This document shows positions 28,230 through 41,529 of a stretch of 64,000 bases of DNA, piece by piece. The position numbers were made by a program, and so were the translations under genes. The notes below the pieces were generated by a model. The model did no database searches. It was not told the origin of the DNA and worked only from the letters and a program-made list of their open reading frames with translations. Source of the DNA: Eutreptiella sp. 'Long Island Sound 2002' (Eukaryota > Euglenozoa > Euglenophyceae > Eutreptiales > Eutreptiaceae); the NCBI GenBank assembly GCA_964036045.1, contig OZ038383.1, positions 39,124,294 through 39,188,293 of the forward strand, written 5' to 3'. How positions within the stretch are numbered: position 1 is the stretch's first letter; each line of letters starts with the position of its first letter.

Positions 28230-29936
28230 ATGGAGCGGGCCTTCGACGATGCAGCTATGCTGCACTTCATCAGAGACAGTCTGTCTCGAAGTGCTTCACC
28301 CTTGCATCACGAATTTTCGATTTCCTTAGAAACGTTCATCGCAGAGCGCATCGCAAGTCGAGAAAGCGAGTGGCTTCCATGTCTCTCTCGTGATCTTGAC
28401 AGCTGTTCGCAGAAGCTTGCAGATACTCAAGCCAAAGGGATCGAATGGGAACAACGCATCGATGCATTGCAGGCAACAGCAGCAAGTGCTACTGCAGCAA
28501 CTGGTCAGCGAGTCGACGCTTTGCAGTCCTCGAAGGAAAATGCAGCTCAATCTGCAGCAAACGAACTTCGACGTGTAGAGCATGAATTGTTGCAATGTTA
28601 TGCCCTGCTCAACGAGTTTGTACAAACTTCGACTCCACCCCCTTCAAACAACATCCAGTTTCCACAACCACAACCACAGCCCCATCCACAACCACCGTCT
28701 TCTTCAAATCAACCGCTGTATGCACCGCCGAGCAGGTCACCTCACCCTCCACAACAACCACTTCTACAACCACCTGCCTTGGAACCACATCCAGCACATC
28801 AGTTCGCAGTCCAACGTGCTCCTAGACAAGAGATTTTGGGACGCCGTGTCGAGCGCTTGAATAAACTGGTCAAGAGGTTCTCTGGAAGACCTCGATGTGG
28901 AGAGTTTCGAACATGGAAGGAGGATTTGTTACGAGCGTTCACCCTGTCGGATATCACCTCACCCGTCAATCAGGCGACAACTATGTCATTCCTCCTCGAT
29001 GGTGATGCTGCCGAGTATTATCATAGCTTGACAAAGGCTGTACAGGATGACTGGGTCGAGCTCATGCGTGTGTTAGGCCAACGTTTCGACTGCATATCCC
29101 ATTAGCCAGTGTATTTGTCGGGGATGTTGAGCTTGAAAGAGAGCGAGTACCCTCGACATGCAGATTACGTTCGGGAATTTCGTACTTGCGTCATCAAGTC
29201 GAAGGTTAACACCAGTGACCTCCAGATGCGTTACCTCGTCAACTCTCGATTTGTTGAAGGCTTGTCGAATGACGCTGTTCGTCGGCAGTACATCGTTGAA
29301 GTCCGTTTGAGATGGCGTTTTCATAGGGCAGTTGAATTTGATACCTTGGTGGAGACCATCGCGGAAGCCTACATTGCGGCTGGGTATCAGCTCGAAGAGG
29401 TACAGAACGCATCGAGAACAACATCAGATCACACTCTGTGTCCTGCAGTGTCAAGACCCCTGCCTATGATGGTTCCACCTACTTCAACTTCCACGTTCCC
29501 ATCCAACCCTATGCCAACGCCACACGTCAATCCCATGCCGACTCCAGCTGCAGCGCCCACGGCTTCGACCGTGGCAGAGCCGATGAACCTCGATGCAATT
29601 GCCAAGCTCCGAGAAGAGCTACATGCCTACATTGGCGAACGTCGTAATGAACGGTTCGGACGCCAAGATGGTCGAGAAAGTAGGCGTTGCTACAATTGTG
29701 GTGAACAAGGCCACTTGGCTGGTGACTGTCCAAAAGGTCGACCGCCATCCCGAGGACGAGAACATCGGGAATCAAGGTCGAACACACCGAGACGAGATCA
29801 AAGTCGAGACAGCAAGGGACGGTTTCCATCCCGCTCGAAGAGCAGAGAAAGGCCTACAACGGCCTGGAAAACGATTCCGAAGTCCTGGTGGCGGATGTCC
29901 TCGAGAAGAGCTCAACACCACCACCAGCACCAATAA
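28230..29936 (+). pseudogene. gag: Element B gag with zinc knuckle
   Basis: 569 codons with a single in-frame TAG at 29103. Residues about 45-110 contain Gln/Ala-rich coiled-coil-like sequence. A Pro/His/Gln-rich linker follows, then the Ty3 capsid-like core ('FSGRPRCGEFRTWKEDLLRA', 'AEYYHSLTKAVQDDW' and, after the stop, 'EYPRHADYVREFRTC'). Near residue 489 there is a perfect CCHC zinc knuckle 'CYNCGEQGHLAGDC', followed by an Arg/Ser-rich tail. Gag forms the particle and the knuckle binds RNA. ATG 28230 is the first good start after the primer site. Confidence 0.85.
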
Positions 29937-30734
29937 ACCCGAAACGAACTCGACACTTGGAGGTGTCAATGTCGAAGGAACCGAACCTGAGCATGCGTCT
30001 CTGTTCACGGTTCAAGGGCGCATTTGCCCATGTTGTGAAGACTCCTTTGACTCCAGCGTGGAACTGTTCGTCGACTGTGGAGCTACCAGGGACTTTATGT
30101 CGATGCAAACTGCAAAGAGGGCGCGACTTCCCCTCTAAAAACTGAGAAACCCTGGACACGTCTTGACAGCCGGAGGTGTCCAAGTCGAAGTACGGTACTA
30201 CACGAGAGCTTATGTTCGAGTTGGAGAGCTTGTATTTCATCATCACTTCAAGGTCATGGAGATTGTGCCGGATGTAGTACTTGGACTACCATGGCTTCGA
30301 AGCTACAATCCAACTGTCAACTGGAAGGAACGGTACGCCGACATCCAACATGGTTGGAATTCGTACCGGTTATCTTTTGGCGAATCAAGACATTCCACCC
30401 AGCTACAGTTTCCAGCAGCTTCGAAGCTGGACCTTCTTTCGATACTTTCATCCAGTTCCTCGAAAGCGAGTCCGGTTGGGAATCCTACCCCACATGCCAA
30501 AAAACACCTTGACCTACACTCGTCGACACACGTTCAGCACGGTACTGACATGTACGATGAGTCCGAAACGGAAGATGGTATCACCGATGAGGAGTGCAGC
30601 AATATGGAGATTGAGTACATTTCGTTGCCGAAGCTCAAAAGAGAGATCCGTCGATCTGATCTCACGGGACATCAAGTATTTCTGTGCTGCATGCCTCGAC
30701 TATGCAGTGCCGGTCGATCAAATGTATAAGATGC
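29593..30734 (+). pseudogene. Element B protease region, +1 to gag
   Basis: In the +1 frame relative to gag, 'LFVDCGATRDFMSMQTAKRA' near 30066 is the retropepsin active-site region, with Cys in place of the Ser/Thr of D-S/T-G. The second block is 'DVVLGLPWLRSYNPTVNW' near 30270. A TAA at 30136 lies between them. A frame change near 30640 is needed to reach 'CLDYAVPVDQMYKMQ' at the edge of C1. The Cys substitution could be inactivating or a family trait; no second copy is available here. Confidence 0.75.
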
Positions 30735-30738
30735 AAGC
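30735..30738 (+). repeat. C1 target-site duplication, left (AAGC)
   Basis: AAGC here and at 61046-61049 flank element C1. Removing C1 plus one copy restores the element B reading frame. Confidence 0.8.
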
Positions 30739-32920
30739 TAAAGAAGGTCCCTACCAGGACCGGCCCCTGCTGTTCCCCTTCCACCATAACGCGTCACTCC
30801 TAGGGTCTTGCTCCTCCCCAGGGTCTGCATGCTCTTGCCCTATCCTGCACAATTTCCCCAAAAAAATAGAAAAAGAGGCTCCTGCATACAAGACCCTTGC
30901 AATACCCAACTCCCAAGTACAATCCAAATCCAATCAATCCACACTGGGGGCTTCCGTTCAACACGCCGGTTGTCTCACGGTGCACACGGAGACACGGCGG
31001 TGGGCATGTACAAGAATTGCCCCAAAGAGGAAGCCCTGAAATTGGCATATGAACACAAATAAAGCAAGGTTGGGGAAAGATCGAAACATACACAATCACA
31101 GCCATAGACCCCTCATTCCCTGGACTCAGGACCTTCTCTTGACTCGCCAACATGATGCCCTGAACCAAGCCAAATAAGATGGCTAAATGCCATGTGTCAA
31201 AACTCACTACACAAACCCCAAATATGTGTTCCCTCCCAAGCCTCTAAATCCTAGCCCAAAAGGGGAGGTGGCGTGTCATGGCCTAGAGTGGCACTCAGGA
31301 CCATAGCCTACCCTGACATAACCTTGGTTGGACTTGGAGTCGATTGGGCTTGGAGAACTGCCCCATGAAGATGACCTCACAACATAGCAAAATCAGGCAA
31401 ATCACACCATTATGCCGAAAAATCAATTATATACTCAAAAAAGCATACGGCAAATATTTGTGAGGCCTCGTGTGCCACGCCAAAGTGACCACGTGATCCA
31501 GCATATGGTGAAGTGCAACACCGAAGCATATTGCAACATATAAGTAACATACTATAGTTCACAGATCTCTAGGCACTTTACTGTTAGCCGACCAGTTGAG
31601 CACATAAAATGCAAAGATGAGCATAAAATGAGGTCAAAAACATGCAAATAATGCCAAACTCAAGATAATTACAATAGTACATAACTTCGCTCACCCATGG
31701 TATCAACATATGATTCAAAACACGATTGCTTGGGACCATTTGCAAACAATCCCCCCACTTGGATCCCCACATGGACGCATAAGGACACCTTCGAACCTCC
31801 TCCCAACACGCACCATGAAAATGGGAAAATTGATAGTGGCGCTTGTGGGTCGCTCTGTAAGCTCTCCCACATGCACTATATGAGCGGTAGACTTAGTCTA
31901 GCGCTATGGAGCTCACCATTGGGAGGTGGGCGAGGCCCTTGCCACGTATGACTCCATATATCTTCCTACAAACGGAGATATATAACATGGGCGTGAGCAT
32001 ATTGAAGCACATACCATGCATATAACACATACCCTCAAAAAGTGGCTCCCACCATGATATGCCATGCCCCTCCATGGACATAACTTCACGTTAAAAATAC
32101 GTAGGAACCCAAAGAAAGTTTCTATGCAACACCAACACTCATGCGGTACACTCGGAAGTCGCATTAAAATATTCGGTTGCACGGTCCAAGAGTTATATAT
32201 CACTTTCTACCCTCTTGACCATTATCCCTTGCTACACCAGGCATGTGTACACATCAAGGGCGTATGACGCTTCTCAAATTAAGTTGAGACGGTTCCAACC
32301 CAATTCTCGAAATTGGTATTCCTCGCCGTGAGCTGGAGATATGACCTTTCATAGTGGCCTCACGAATCAATTTTGTTTCTCGTTTATCTCCAAGAAAAAT
32401 GAAGGGGATAACCAAAGGAAGGTTGATTCGTGATCGGGGAAAAATGTAGGACCACTCGAGATTCATCATATCAAGTGCGGCGATGTCGAAGTCGAAGATC
32501 CGATTCTGAAAGTCTGAAAAAATCAGATTGATTTTGCGAGTGTATAACATGAACATTGCGGACGCAACGAACCCTTTACTGATGAAATCTGACCCTTCAT
32601 CGGGGTTTCCGCCAAAATATCTGTAAATAACAGTTAACCAATCGGTTACCGCAAAATCGCGAGCCAACTGACAGTCGCCGATACATTGACAATCAGAACG
32701 GAAGGATGCAAAATTACGGAAACATTATGATAAAAAAACCCTGTTGATTCCTAATATTCTGATATATAAATCTCAGCTGGCGGCGCCTCGGTATTGAATA
32801 TGGCCGCTCATAGCTGGAATGGCCAAACCTATCACACCATCAGCCAATGGCGGCTTGCCGGCACATAGATACACACCCCAAGTGACCCTAAGATGGCCAC
32901 GGGGGTTCGAACCGGCTTCA
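30739..32920 (-). repeat. C1 3' LTR (2182 bp)
   Basis: Aligned with 58723-61045 by eye over its whole length. It lacks about 150 bp present at roughly 59443-59600 of the other copy, and has about 23 bp (near 32745-32770) missing there. Ends are TGAAGCC...CTTCTTTA on the minus strand. Confidence 0.9.
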
Positions 32921-32931
32921 CCCCCCTTCTC
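32921..32931 (-). promoter_or_regulatory. C1 polypurine tract
   Basis: GAGAAGGGGGG on the minus strand, adjacent to the 3' LTR; identical to that of C2 at 54206-54216. Confidence 0.88.
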
Positions 32932-33312
32932 AGAGCGTTGTTACCGCTCGGAAGTCATTGAAGAGAGGACAGGAGGACCCAAATGGGCTCCAACCCCCCC
33001 CCCATGTCCCAAGGACACATGGAGGCCCCACACACGTCGTAGGCGTCCCCTATGCCCCAAGAGAGGGGTGAGGACACTCATAATCGGTGCCCTATGCCAT
33101 ATCCGGTCTCCTCTTGATCTACAACATGGACCAAGGGGATCAAAGATAGAGAAACGTCGTCGGTCGACCTAAATAAGTATACCTCAATGAAATATATATG
33201 TGGAGATCAAGTGAAGGGGGTATATGGCCAATCAAGGCCCAAAAATCCCCGGATGAACACCCTCACCCGTCTCCCAAGCACAGAAGGAAACAAAAATGCC
33301 AGGGGGGATCCA
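32932..33312 (-). other. C1 3' untranslated region
   Basis: Between the pol stop and the polypurine tract; homologous to 53824-54205 of C2. No coding potential noted. Confidence 0.7.
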
Positions 33313-36300
33313 TTACGGTGCTACTGCGGCCACCAAATGGACCAACACGTCCTTGACATCCAAAGAGATGTTTTTCCTCTTTAGATAATCCATCCAGACC
33401 GTGGTGTACCTGGGCACAAAGCTACTCGGAGGCTCCCACGTATCCCTGGATGCGGTGACTCCCTTCCAACGGACTTTATAAAGCCTCCCCCCAGGCGTCC
33501 CTGGGTCCGGCTTGTCCGCCAGGATCCTCTCAGCAGTGAAGTCGTCGTCCTCACCCTCGTCGTCCGAGTCCACATCGCCGGCCGTAAACTCGAAGGTGAC
33601 AGGACGTCCGCTGGGGTCTGGTGCTCGGGGACGAAACTGGGTATGGTCGCGGTCCAGGATCTTGTTATCCCCCACACGAACCGCATACACATCCTGCCCG
33701 ACCTTCTGCACGATTACCCCCGGCACATACCAAGACGCCTGCCGATGCCTGGACAGGACATCCTTGTGGTGCCGCTCCACCCATACGGTGTCTTGGAGAG
33801 CATACTTCTGGACTTTTCCCTGCTTGAAGTACTTGGCCCTCTTCTCATGTTCGTCCTGAAGTGCTTTGCACACCTTGGCCGCCCTGTCGTCCGCCTCAGC
33901 CATCATAGCGTTCGCATCCCGGGCCACTTTGCCATGGTTCAACCACGGGAGAGTGCGTGACACTCGATCCCGTAGGAACAGGATACGATGGGGCGACAGT
34001 CCAGTGGGCCCCGGAAGGTCGTGGTACGCCTGGAGTACTCTCCACAGCGAATTATACCAGTTCTGGCCCGGTTTGTCAATGTGCAGCTGGCGGAACTTCT
34101 CGAAGATCTGCCGCCCGGCCACCTCAGCCCGGCCATTCGACCGGCTGTGGTACGCCACGGTCTTGGCGTGCCGAATCCCCATGTGCTTGCACATCGTCTT
34201 GAACCATGTACCCACGAATTCACTGCCCCGATCGCTGCAAATGACAGCTGGGACATGAAAAATTGTCAGCCAATGTCTGATCATGGCGTTGGCGACAATC
34301 TTGGCCTGCAGACCCACTCCATGCTTGTCCTTCTTGTCCTTCTTCTTGGACTTCTTGCCCGGGACTGCCACGATATACCCGCTGTGCCTATCCACCGCCA
34401 GGATGACACAGTCGTATGTCTCTCCTTCCACGGTGACCTCAGGCATGACGAATACATCCATGGCCACGGACCGCATAGGGGCCTCCGATATAGCCGTATA
34501 CACCGGGTTGCCCGCAGTGGAGTGGTTGGGGCTCTTCATGGCCCGACACACGGCGCAATCGCTGCAGTACTTGTCCAGGATGGCGTAGTACCAGGGTGGG
34601 AACTTGAAGCCCCACTCCAGGTCCAGCTGCATCTTGTTCCGACCAGAATGCATGAGCTGGGCGTTATGCCAGTGGTCAATGAGCTCCTCCATTTGGTCCT
34701 CAGGGACCAATAGCTTGTCCTTGAGGAACAGTTTATCCCCATCCTCGGTCAGGCCCTTAGGCCATTCGTCGTCCGATGGGGCGCTCACCGCATTCCAGTA
34801 CCTGCTCCAGTGCTCGGATGCCGCATAGTCATCCGACCAGTCCTCTGTAAGCACCGACCTGACTAGCTCTACAGGGGCCACCATCCACTGCTCGAGGGTT
34901 TCCTCTCGAATAGCTTGGACTCGGGCGCCCCGGAACGTGGCCAGGTCGGTACGGTTTGCCATCACCACAAAGCACTTGACCCCTTCCTGCTCCATGGCCT
35001 TCTCCATCTCGATGATGCGCTTGGCCTCCTCGGTCTCCTCGGCGTCCCCATGGCTGGATATGTCCATCCATGCCTTGCCCGCGGGGTAGGCCCATCTACT
35101 GAGGCAATCCGCCACAGTGTTGTCCTTCCCCTGGACGTATACGACGCTGAGGTCGAACTTGACGAACGTCTCATGCCATCGGGCCCTCCTTGCAGCCGGT
35201 CCCGAGGGGGTGTCGGCGTCCTCTTTGTGCCAGCTCTGTAAGGACTGATGGTCTGTACAAATCACCACAGGTTGCAATCCGATGTGGCCAGACCACTTCC
35301 TGAGCGCACAGACAATGGCGTATGTCTCCTTCTCCCTCGCGGTCCAGGTTCGACGTTGGCCCTCTGCCAGGATCTGACTTCAAAACGCCACGGGTACGTG
35401 CGAGTCGTCGTCTAGGATCTGCTCGAGGACTGCCCCTACAGCATAGTCCGAGGCTTCCGTCCGTAGCACGAATCCCTTGTCCGGGTCCACCAGGAATAGC
35501 CCCAGCTGCCCCAGAAGTCGCTCCTTCAGGCGGCTGAACGCATCTTCGGACTCAGGGGTCCAGGCAAGCTTCTTCTTGCTCCCCTTCCGGCCATCGAACT
35601 TGCCCACCTGGAACATCTTGTGCAACGGGCCCATCAGTTCTGCATACATCCGCACATAGCCCGAATAGTAATTGCAGAACCCCATGGATGATCGGGGCTC
35701 GCTGATGGTCTGGGGCTTTTCCCAGTGATGCAGGGACGCCAGCTTCCCAGGCATGGGACGGCGTTGCCCGTGACCAACCACGTGACCCGCGAACTCCAAT
35801 TCCTTCACGAAGAGTGAGGGTTTGGTGGGCTTGCACACCATGTTGTGCTTGTCCAGCTCGCTGAGCACTCGGCGCAGATCCTTCTCATGCGCTTCGATGA
35901 GCTCGTCCTCAGTCATGTTCTGCGTGCCGGACCCGATGATGATGTCATCCACAAAGAAGTCGGCACAGTCCCGGACAGGACCGAGTATGTCCTCCATCAT
36001 GCGCTGGAAAGCGGCGTTGACATTCTTGGCGCCCATAGGCACCACTTTCCACTGCATGGGCCCCAGCGGCGTCGACATCGCTGTGCAGGGCCTGGAGTCC
36101 GGGTGTAGCGGCATCTGGTGATAGCCGTGTTTCAGGTCCAACGGCGTAAAGACCCGCTTTTTCTGTTGCTTTTGGAGGATGGTGTCGATCAGAGGAAGCG
36201 AGTACGAGTCATGCTCGGTTTGCTCCTTCAAACCCCTGTAATCCACCACCAACCTCCACTCGCCCTTCTCCTTCTTGGGCACGATAAAGGCTGGGCTGGC

Positions 36301-38373
36301 CCACTCACTGTCGGAGGGTTCGATCCAGCCCCGCTAAATAAACTCAGCCAACAACTTCTTCATGGCCTCGGCCCGATCGCCCTGAAGTTGGTACTCCCGA
36401 TGACGATAGATCCTGGGGTTCGGCTTCAGCTTAATCTTCGCTGCGCCAAACCTCCCACGATGTGGAGGGTTCTTGTTGGCGACGCCACTGAATAGCCGCG
36501 GATAGGCATTGATCAGCCTCTCCTTCAGCTCGGCGACCTTCGGGTTCTCCTGGGCCTCTTCAGCCGCTTGCTTTGGTATCGATACAACCGACCGCACTGC
36601 GGTATAGGCCTCTTCCGGGTCCAAGTCTGACTTCTCCTCGTCCGATATGCCGTCTTCATCGTCGCGGGGAGCTCTTCCCACCGATAATCTTCGGAAATTT
36701 GCGGCATCGGCCTGGTTCTTGTCACTATCGGCCCCCATTCTTCGGAAATCCCACGTCGGCGGGTCCAACCCCACCGGACCATCATATTGGTCCGCGATGT
36801 GATCCATGACCCTTGCCACGAACTCATCCTTCTGGTACTTGCTGGTGACCAACATCTTGTCATCCCACCAATGCGGAGATGTGACCATGGCCCGCCTCCT
36901 CTTGGCTGCCACACGATCATGCATCCCCATCCGCATGTAGTTGACGACGTCGTCGATCTCGGAGTGGGGCAGGATGTCAATGCCATCAACTGGCTGACCC
37001 GTCCCCTCCTTGGGCTCAAACATGACCCGCATGGGCACCGCCTCAACCTTGGGGATGAATGCTTCATCACTAGGTGGCTGGGCTTGCGCCCCATCCACCA
37101 GGAAAGCCTTGGTACCCCACGCTTGACCCGGGCAGGGCATTGATACACCCTTGGCGTCGATGAACAGCTCCTCCTCTGGCCCGAATGACATCTCGTTCAG
37201 GATGATGGAGTCCAGCGTCGACTTGAGACCTCCCAGCGGACATGGGGTGGATCCTATGCCGGTTATGACCAGGATCCCCTTCGCCCTATCCGCGACGATC
37301 TTCTCCACCGTACGTCTGGTATTGTCCAGGGAGCCATGCCAATACATGGGCCCCCACTCCTTCAAACCCCAATGCCTGTGCCAGGCTGAGTCTTCTCGAT
37401 GCCAATGCCTCCTACACTTCCGCAAAAGTGGGGCATCCCGGGAAGCGAAGACGTCCGTCTCGGGCGCTTCGGCTGCCAGCGTCTGGATCATCCTGTCATA
37501 CACCTGCGGCGCCATTCCATACTCCGTGAGCTGAACTCCGCGGTCTCCTCTGGACTTGGCACCCACAGCTTGCACCGCTCGGACGATCCGATCCTCTTCC
37601 TCAGCATTCCATTGGGATGATCCGCATGCATAGTCCGTGGACAGCCCTGTGAGGCATTCATCATCCTCCCGGACCAGCGTTGCGTGATGGGGAAGGGCTC
37701 CAATGGCATTTGCCACCATGAAGTCATACCCCATGATCATATCTGTAATGTCGGCCACATAGAAGTTCCCAGATAGAGTGCTTCTCTTCGCCAAATAAGG
37801 GCGGTTCAAGCGCTCATGCTCCCAGAATTCCATACTGATAGTGGCCTCATGGGTGCCACCACCCACAATCTCTCCATTGGCCACCTTCAGGCGTACCGGT
37901 CTACGGCTGGGCTGCAGGGATTCCTCCTTGAACAACCCTCTCCGGACCAGGCTCACCTGGGCACCCGTATCCACCAAAACATCCACCACCCTCTCCTCTC
38001 GTCCGCACGGTACACGCACCTTCAAGTGCAACTGCCGCTCGTCACCATGCGGTGTATGGACGACTCTCACGGCATGCAACTCTAGCACATTCGGGTGCAT
38101 CAGGACTTCAAGGGTATGGTCACGGATGGTGTAGATCTTGGGCTGGTCCTGGCCGTCCACGGGGCTCTCCGTGGTCGCTCCTTCCTTCTTGCAACGTCCC
38201 TTGCCCACATAAACTTCCCTTGGCAGGGTGCTCCAGGGGTTGGGAGTGGCGAAACTCAGTGGTTTTGGCTCTTCTGGAGCCTTCTTCGGCACCCGATGTG
38301 CCTTCGCTTTCTCAGGGATTCCACTGATTTTCGGAGGAGAGACCTCCGAGGTCCCACTCCCGTGGGGGCTCCT
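33313..38373 (-). pseudogene. pol: C1 pol: protease, RT, RNase H, integrase, chromodomain
   Basis: One continuous frame from just after the gag UAG, first Met at 38292, to the stop at 33313. It is homologous along its length to C2 pol (48838-53823). Only two nonsense codons interrupt it: TAG at 36334-36336 (Glu in C2 'AEFIERGW') and TGA at 35380-35382 (Trp in C2 'VAFWSRIL'). A 6-bp deletion removes Trp-Asp from 'DITDWDMIMG' after the protease. Protease 'VLVDTGAQVSLV', RT 'FVDDIIIGSG', the integrase HHCC finger, D-D-E core and chromodomain are all present. Confidence 0.93.
38331..38349 (-). promoter_or_regulatory. Stem-loop after the C1 gag UAG
   Basis: TCGGAGG, a 5-nt loop, then CCTCCGA on the minus strand, 24 nt after the TAG. 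Stem, loop and distance are the same as in C2. See the finding on gag-UAG-pol. Confidence 0.7.
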
Positions 38374-39168
38374 CTAGACATGGCCTGCCGCAGCTCCCTC
38401 CTGCTGCGATCCGCTCAGACTTTGTCCACCAGGTTGCTGGGCTTTGAGTTCCTCCAACGTCCTCAACATGTCCTCAGCAACCTCCTCAATTGACCGGGTC
38501 TACCACCATAGCCTTTTCTTCCGCCGTCCCCTTGGCCCTTTCCTTGGCCTTTTCCACCGTCTCCGCCCTTTGCCTTCCAATCGGCAATTCGTTGCTCCTT
38601 GGGCTTCCTGTCGGGATGGGCGGCGAAGTAGGTCTTCTTGTCCTCCTGTGCCGGTGGTCATGTGCATGGTTGTTCCCGTTGCCGTAACAGACCCAGCAAC
38701 CAGTGTGCTGTGATCTGTACTGGCGGAACGAGAGCGGCGGGTTCCCGAAGCTGCGCGGTTCTCTGCGGTTCTTGGTCCTGGGGTCAAGGCGGTTCCACCT
38801 GGACCTGTCCTGCCCATTCTCCTTCATATTGTGCGCTACAAACGCGAAGAGGTGGGCTTCTTCATGATCCTCCTGGGTGGTCACGGTCCAGAGATCTTAG
38901 CCGCTTCCACTCCCTTCCTCCGCGGTGCCGACCGTGTCTCCCTTGAGCTCTCGCTGGTGGTGATCTTCTCGATGACCTCGATGTCCTTGGCCTTGTCGAT
39001 CCTGCACGTGGGCCTCGTTCTTGGCGTTGAGCTTCAGCTCTACCGTGATGTACTTCACGATCTCGTCCAGGCTCATGCGGGCGAGGATGACCTGCATCCT
39101 CAGTGGCTCTCCGCGCCTCCACACCACGTTGTTGAGGCGCATCGGCCTTTGCCCCATGGTGTCGCCGG
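38374..39168 (-). pseudogene. gag: C1 gag C-terminal part with degenerate zinc knuckle
   Basis: Continues C1 gag to the left of C2: 'LNNVVWRRGEPLRMQVILAR', then 'CWVCYGNGNNHAHDH', a Cys/His cluster corresponding to the C2 zinc knuckle. A nonsense codon near 38897 and a frameshift just after the cluster interrupt it. The final TAG at 38374-38376 is in the pol phase and at the same distance from the first pol Met as in C2 (84 nt). Flanked on the right by the ATAC target of C2. Confidence 0.75.
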
Positions 39169-39172
39169 ATAC
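39169..39172 (+). repeat. C2 target-site duplication, left (ATAC)
   Basis: ATAC here and at 56574-56577 flank C2 within the C1 gag gene. Confidence 0.8.
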
Positions 39173-41529
39173 TGAAGCCAGTTCAGACCCCCGTGGCCAT
39201 CTTGGGGTCACTTGGGGTGTGTATCCATGTTCCGGCAAGCCGCCATTGGCTGATATCATACTCTCCCATCCACCTGACCTCACCCGATGTGATAGTGTGA
39301 TAGGTTTGGCCATTCCGGCTATGCGCGGCCATATTCAGTACCGAGGCGCCGCCAGCTGAGATTTATATATCAGAATATCAGGAATCAACAGGGTTTTTTT
39401 ATCATAATGTTTCCGTAATTTTTCCGCCTTCCGTTCTGATGGTCAATGTATCGGCGACTGTCAGTTAGCTCGCGATTTTGCGGTAACCGATTGGTTAACT
39501 GTTTTTTCCAGATATTTTGGCGGAAACCCCGATGAAGGGTCAGATTTCATCAGTAAAGGGTTCGTTGCTTCCACAATTTTCTAAATATGCACTCGAAATT
39601 TTAATCTGAATTTTTTGCGATGTCGAAATCGGATTTTCGACTTCGACATCGCCGCACTTGATTTGGTCTTCTTCGAGTGGTCATACTCTTTTCCCTATGC
39701 CCGAATCAGGTTTCCCTTGTACTTGCCACCCATTTGACTTGGAGATATAAGGGAAACAAAAGTGAATCGTGGGACCACTTTGAAGGGCGATATCTACGCG
39801 CGAGTGTGAGGAAAGAGAATAAGGAAGGTTGCGTTGCAAGCGCCTTAGTCTTGACTTATCTTTGGTAGGATCCAACACCTTAAGTGGGCACACACACTCG
39901 TTGTATCATAGAATCATGGTCAACATGGTAGAAACTTGTTTATAACTTGTTGACCATGTGTCTGGACTTCATATTATGACTTTCGAGTGTAGCGCATGAG
40001 TCTTGCGGTTGCATAGCATCTTTCCTTAGGTTCTCAGGTCAATTTAACTCAAAGTTATGACCATGGAGGGGCATGGCATACCATGGTGGGAGCCTATTTT
40101 AAGGGCTATGTGTGATATTGGTAGTATATGTCTTGATATGCTCACGCGCATGTTATATATCTTCGTGTGGCCGAGGAGATGTGGAGCCATACGTGACAAG
40201 GGTTTTGCCCATGTCACAATTGTGGAATTCAAAGCGCTAGACTAAGTCTACCGCGTATGTATTGCTCATGGTATGCTTGGCAATGAGATCCATGAGTGCA
40301 CTCCCATTTTCATGGGGCATGTAGATATGGGTGGCGAAGGTATCTCCATGCGCCCGATTTGGGATCCAAGTGGGGGAATTGTTCGCAAATGGTTCCAATC
40401 ATTTGTGTATCGAACCATGAGCGGATATCATGGGTGAGCATAGAGATATACTATCATGACAACTTTGTATTTGGACATATTTTCATGTTTTCGACCTCAA
40501 TTTTTGCTCATTTTTGCATTTTGTGTACTTACCTGGTCGGCAAACAGCAAGAAGCCTTTGGAGAGTCGAACCACGGTATGTTGTTCATATGTTGGCATAT
40601 GCTTTGGAGTTGAACACCACCATATGCCGGATGGCGTACTCCATTTGGCTTGGCGCAGGAAGGATTACAAGAATTGGTCTCAAGATCATGGGCTGACTTG
40701 GGCAGTGCGTGGCGCCCATATCTGAAGGGGTTTTGACGGTAAAGTGGTGATGTACATGGGCATTGACCTTTGGTCTCTATCCTCCATGAATACTAGACTT
40801 CGATTCCATGCACACTTTGAGCCTTCGGATAAGTGGTAACTTCAATTTTGAGCATATATTTGATATATGGCTAATATGGTGTGAATTGGCAGTTTTTGGC
40901 ATGTTATGAGTTCAAACTCGTGGGGCATATCTCTAAGCCCATTCAACCCCAAGTCCAACCAAGTATATGTCAGGGTAGGGCATGGTCCTGAGTGCCACTC
41001 CAGGCCATGACACGCCACCCCCCCCATTGGGCTAGGATTGGGAGGCTTGGGAGTGAACACATTTTTGGGGCTTGTGTAGTGACTTTTGACACATGGCATT
41101 CAGCCATCTCATTTGACCTGGTTCAGGGCAATATATTGGTGAGTCAAGGGAAGGTCTTGAGTCCAGGGAATGAGAGGTTTATGGCTGTGAATGTGCATGT
41201 TTACCTCCTTCCCCAACTTTGCTTTATTTGTGTTCATATGCCAATTTCAGGGCTTTCCTCTTTGGTGCAATTCTTGTACATGCCCGCCACCGTGGGACGA
41301 CCGGTGTGCTGAACGGAAGCCCGCAGTGTGGATTGGATTGTGGATTGGGTTATCGCTGCATTTGGGGGATCTGGTTGCTGTTCAGGGTTGAAGGAGGATT
41401 GTATTTTCTATATTTTTGGATTTTGGACCCTGGAGTTTGAGAAATGCAAGCATTGATCCGGAGCAAATCAGCAGGGATTACAGGCGGAAGGGGCACAGCA
41501 GGGGCCGGTCCTGGTAGGGACCTTCTTTA
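39173..41529 (+). repeat. C2 5' LTR (2357 bp)
   Basis: TGAAGCC...CTTCTTTA, directly followed by the TGG of the primer-binding site. Contains the gag ATG (41444) 86 nt before its end. TATA-like AT-rich words occur near 40850-40870 and 41405-41420; the promoter is not pinned down. Confidence 0.95.

Noticed and set aside
32895-32925. Perfect pol III B-box-like GGTTCGAACC at the start of the family C LTR
   Set aside because: It is a short palindromic word at the LTR edge with no matching A box, and the other LTR copies have GGTTCGGACC or GTTCAGACC. Probably chance.
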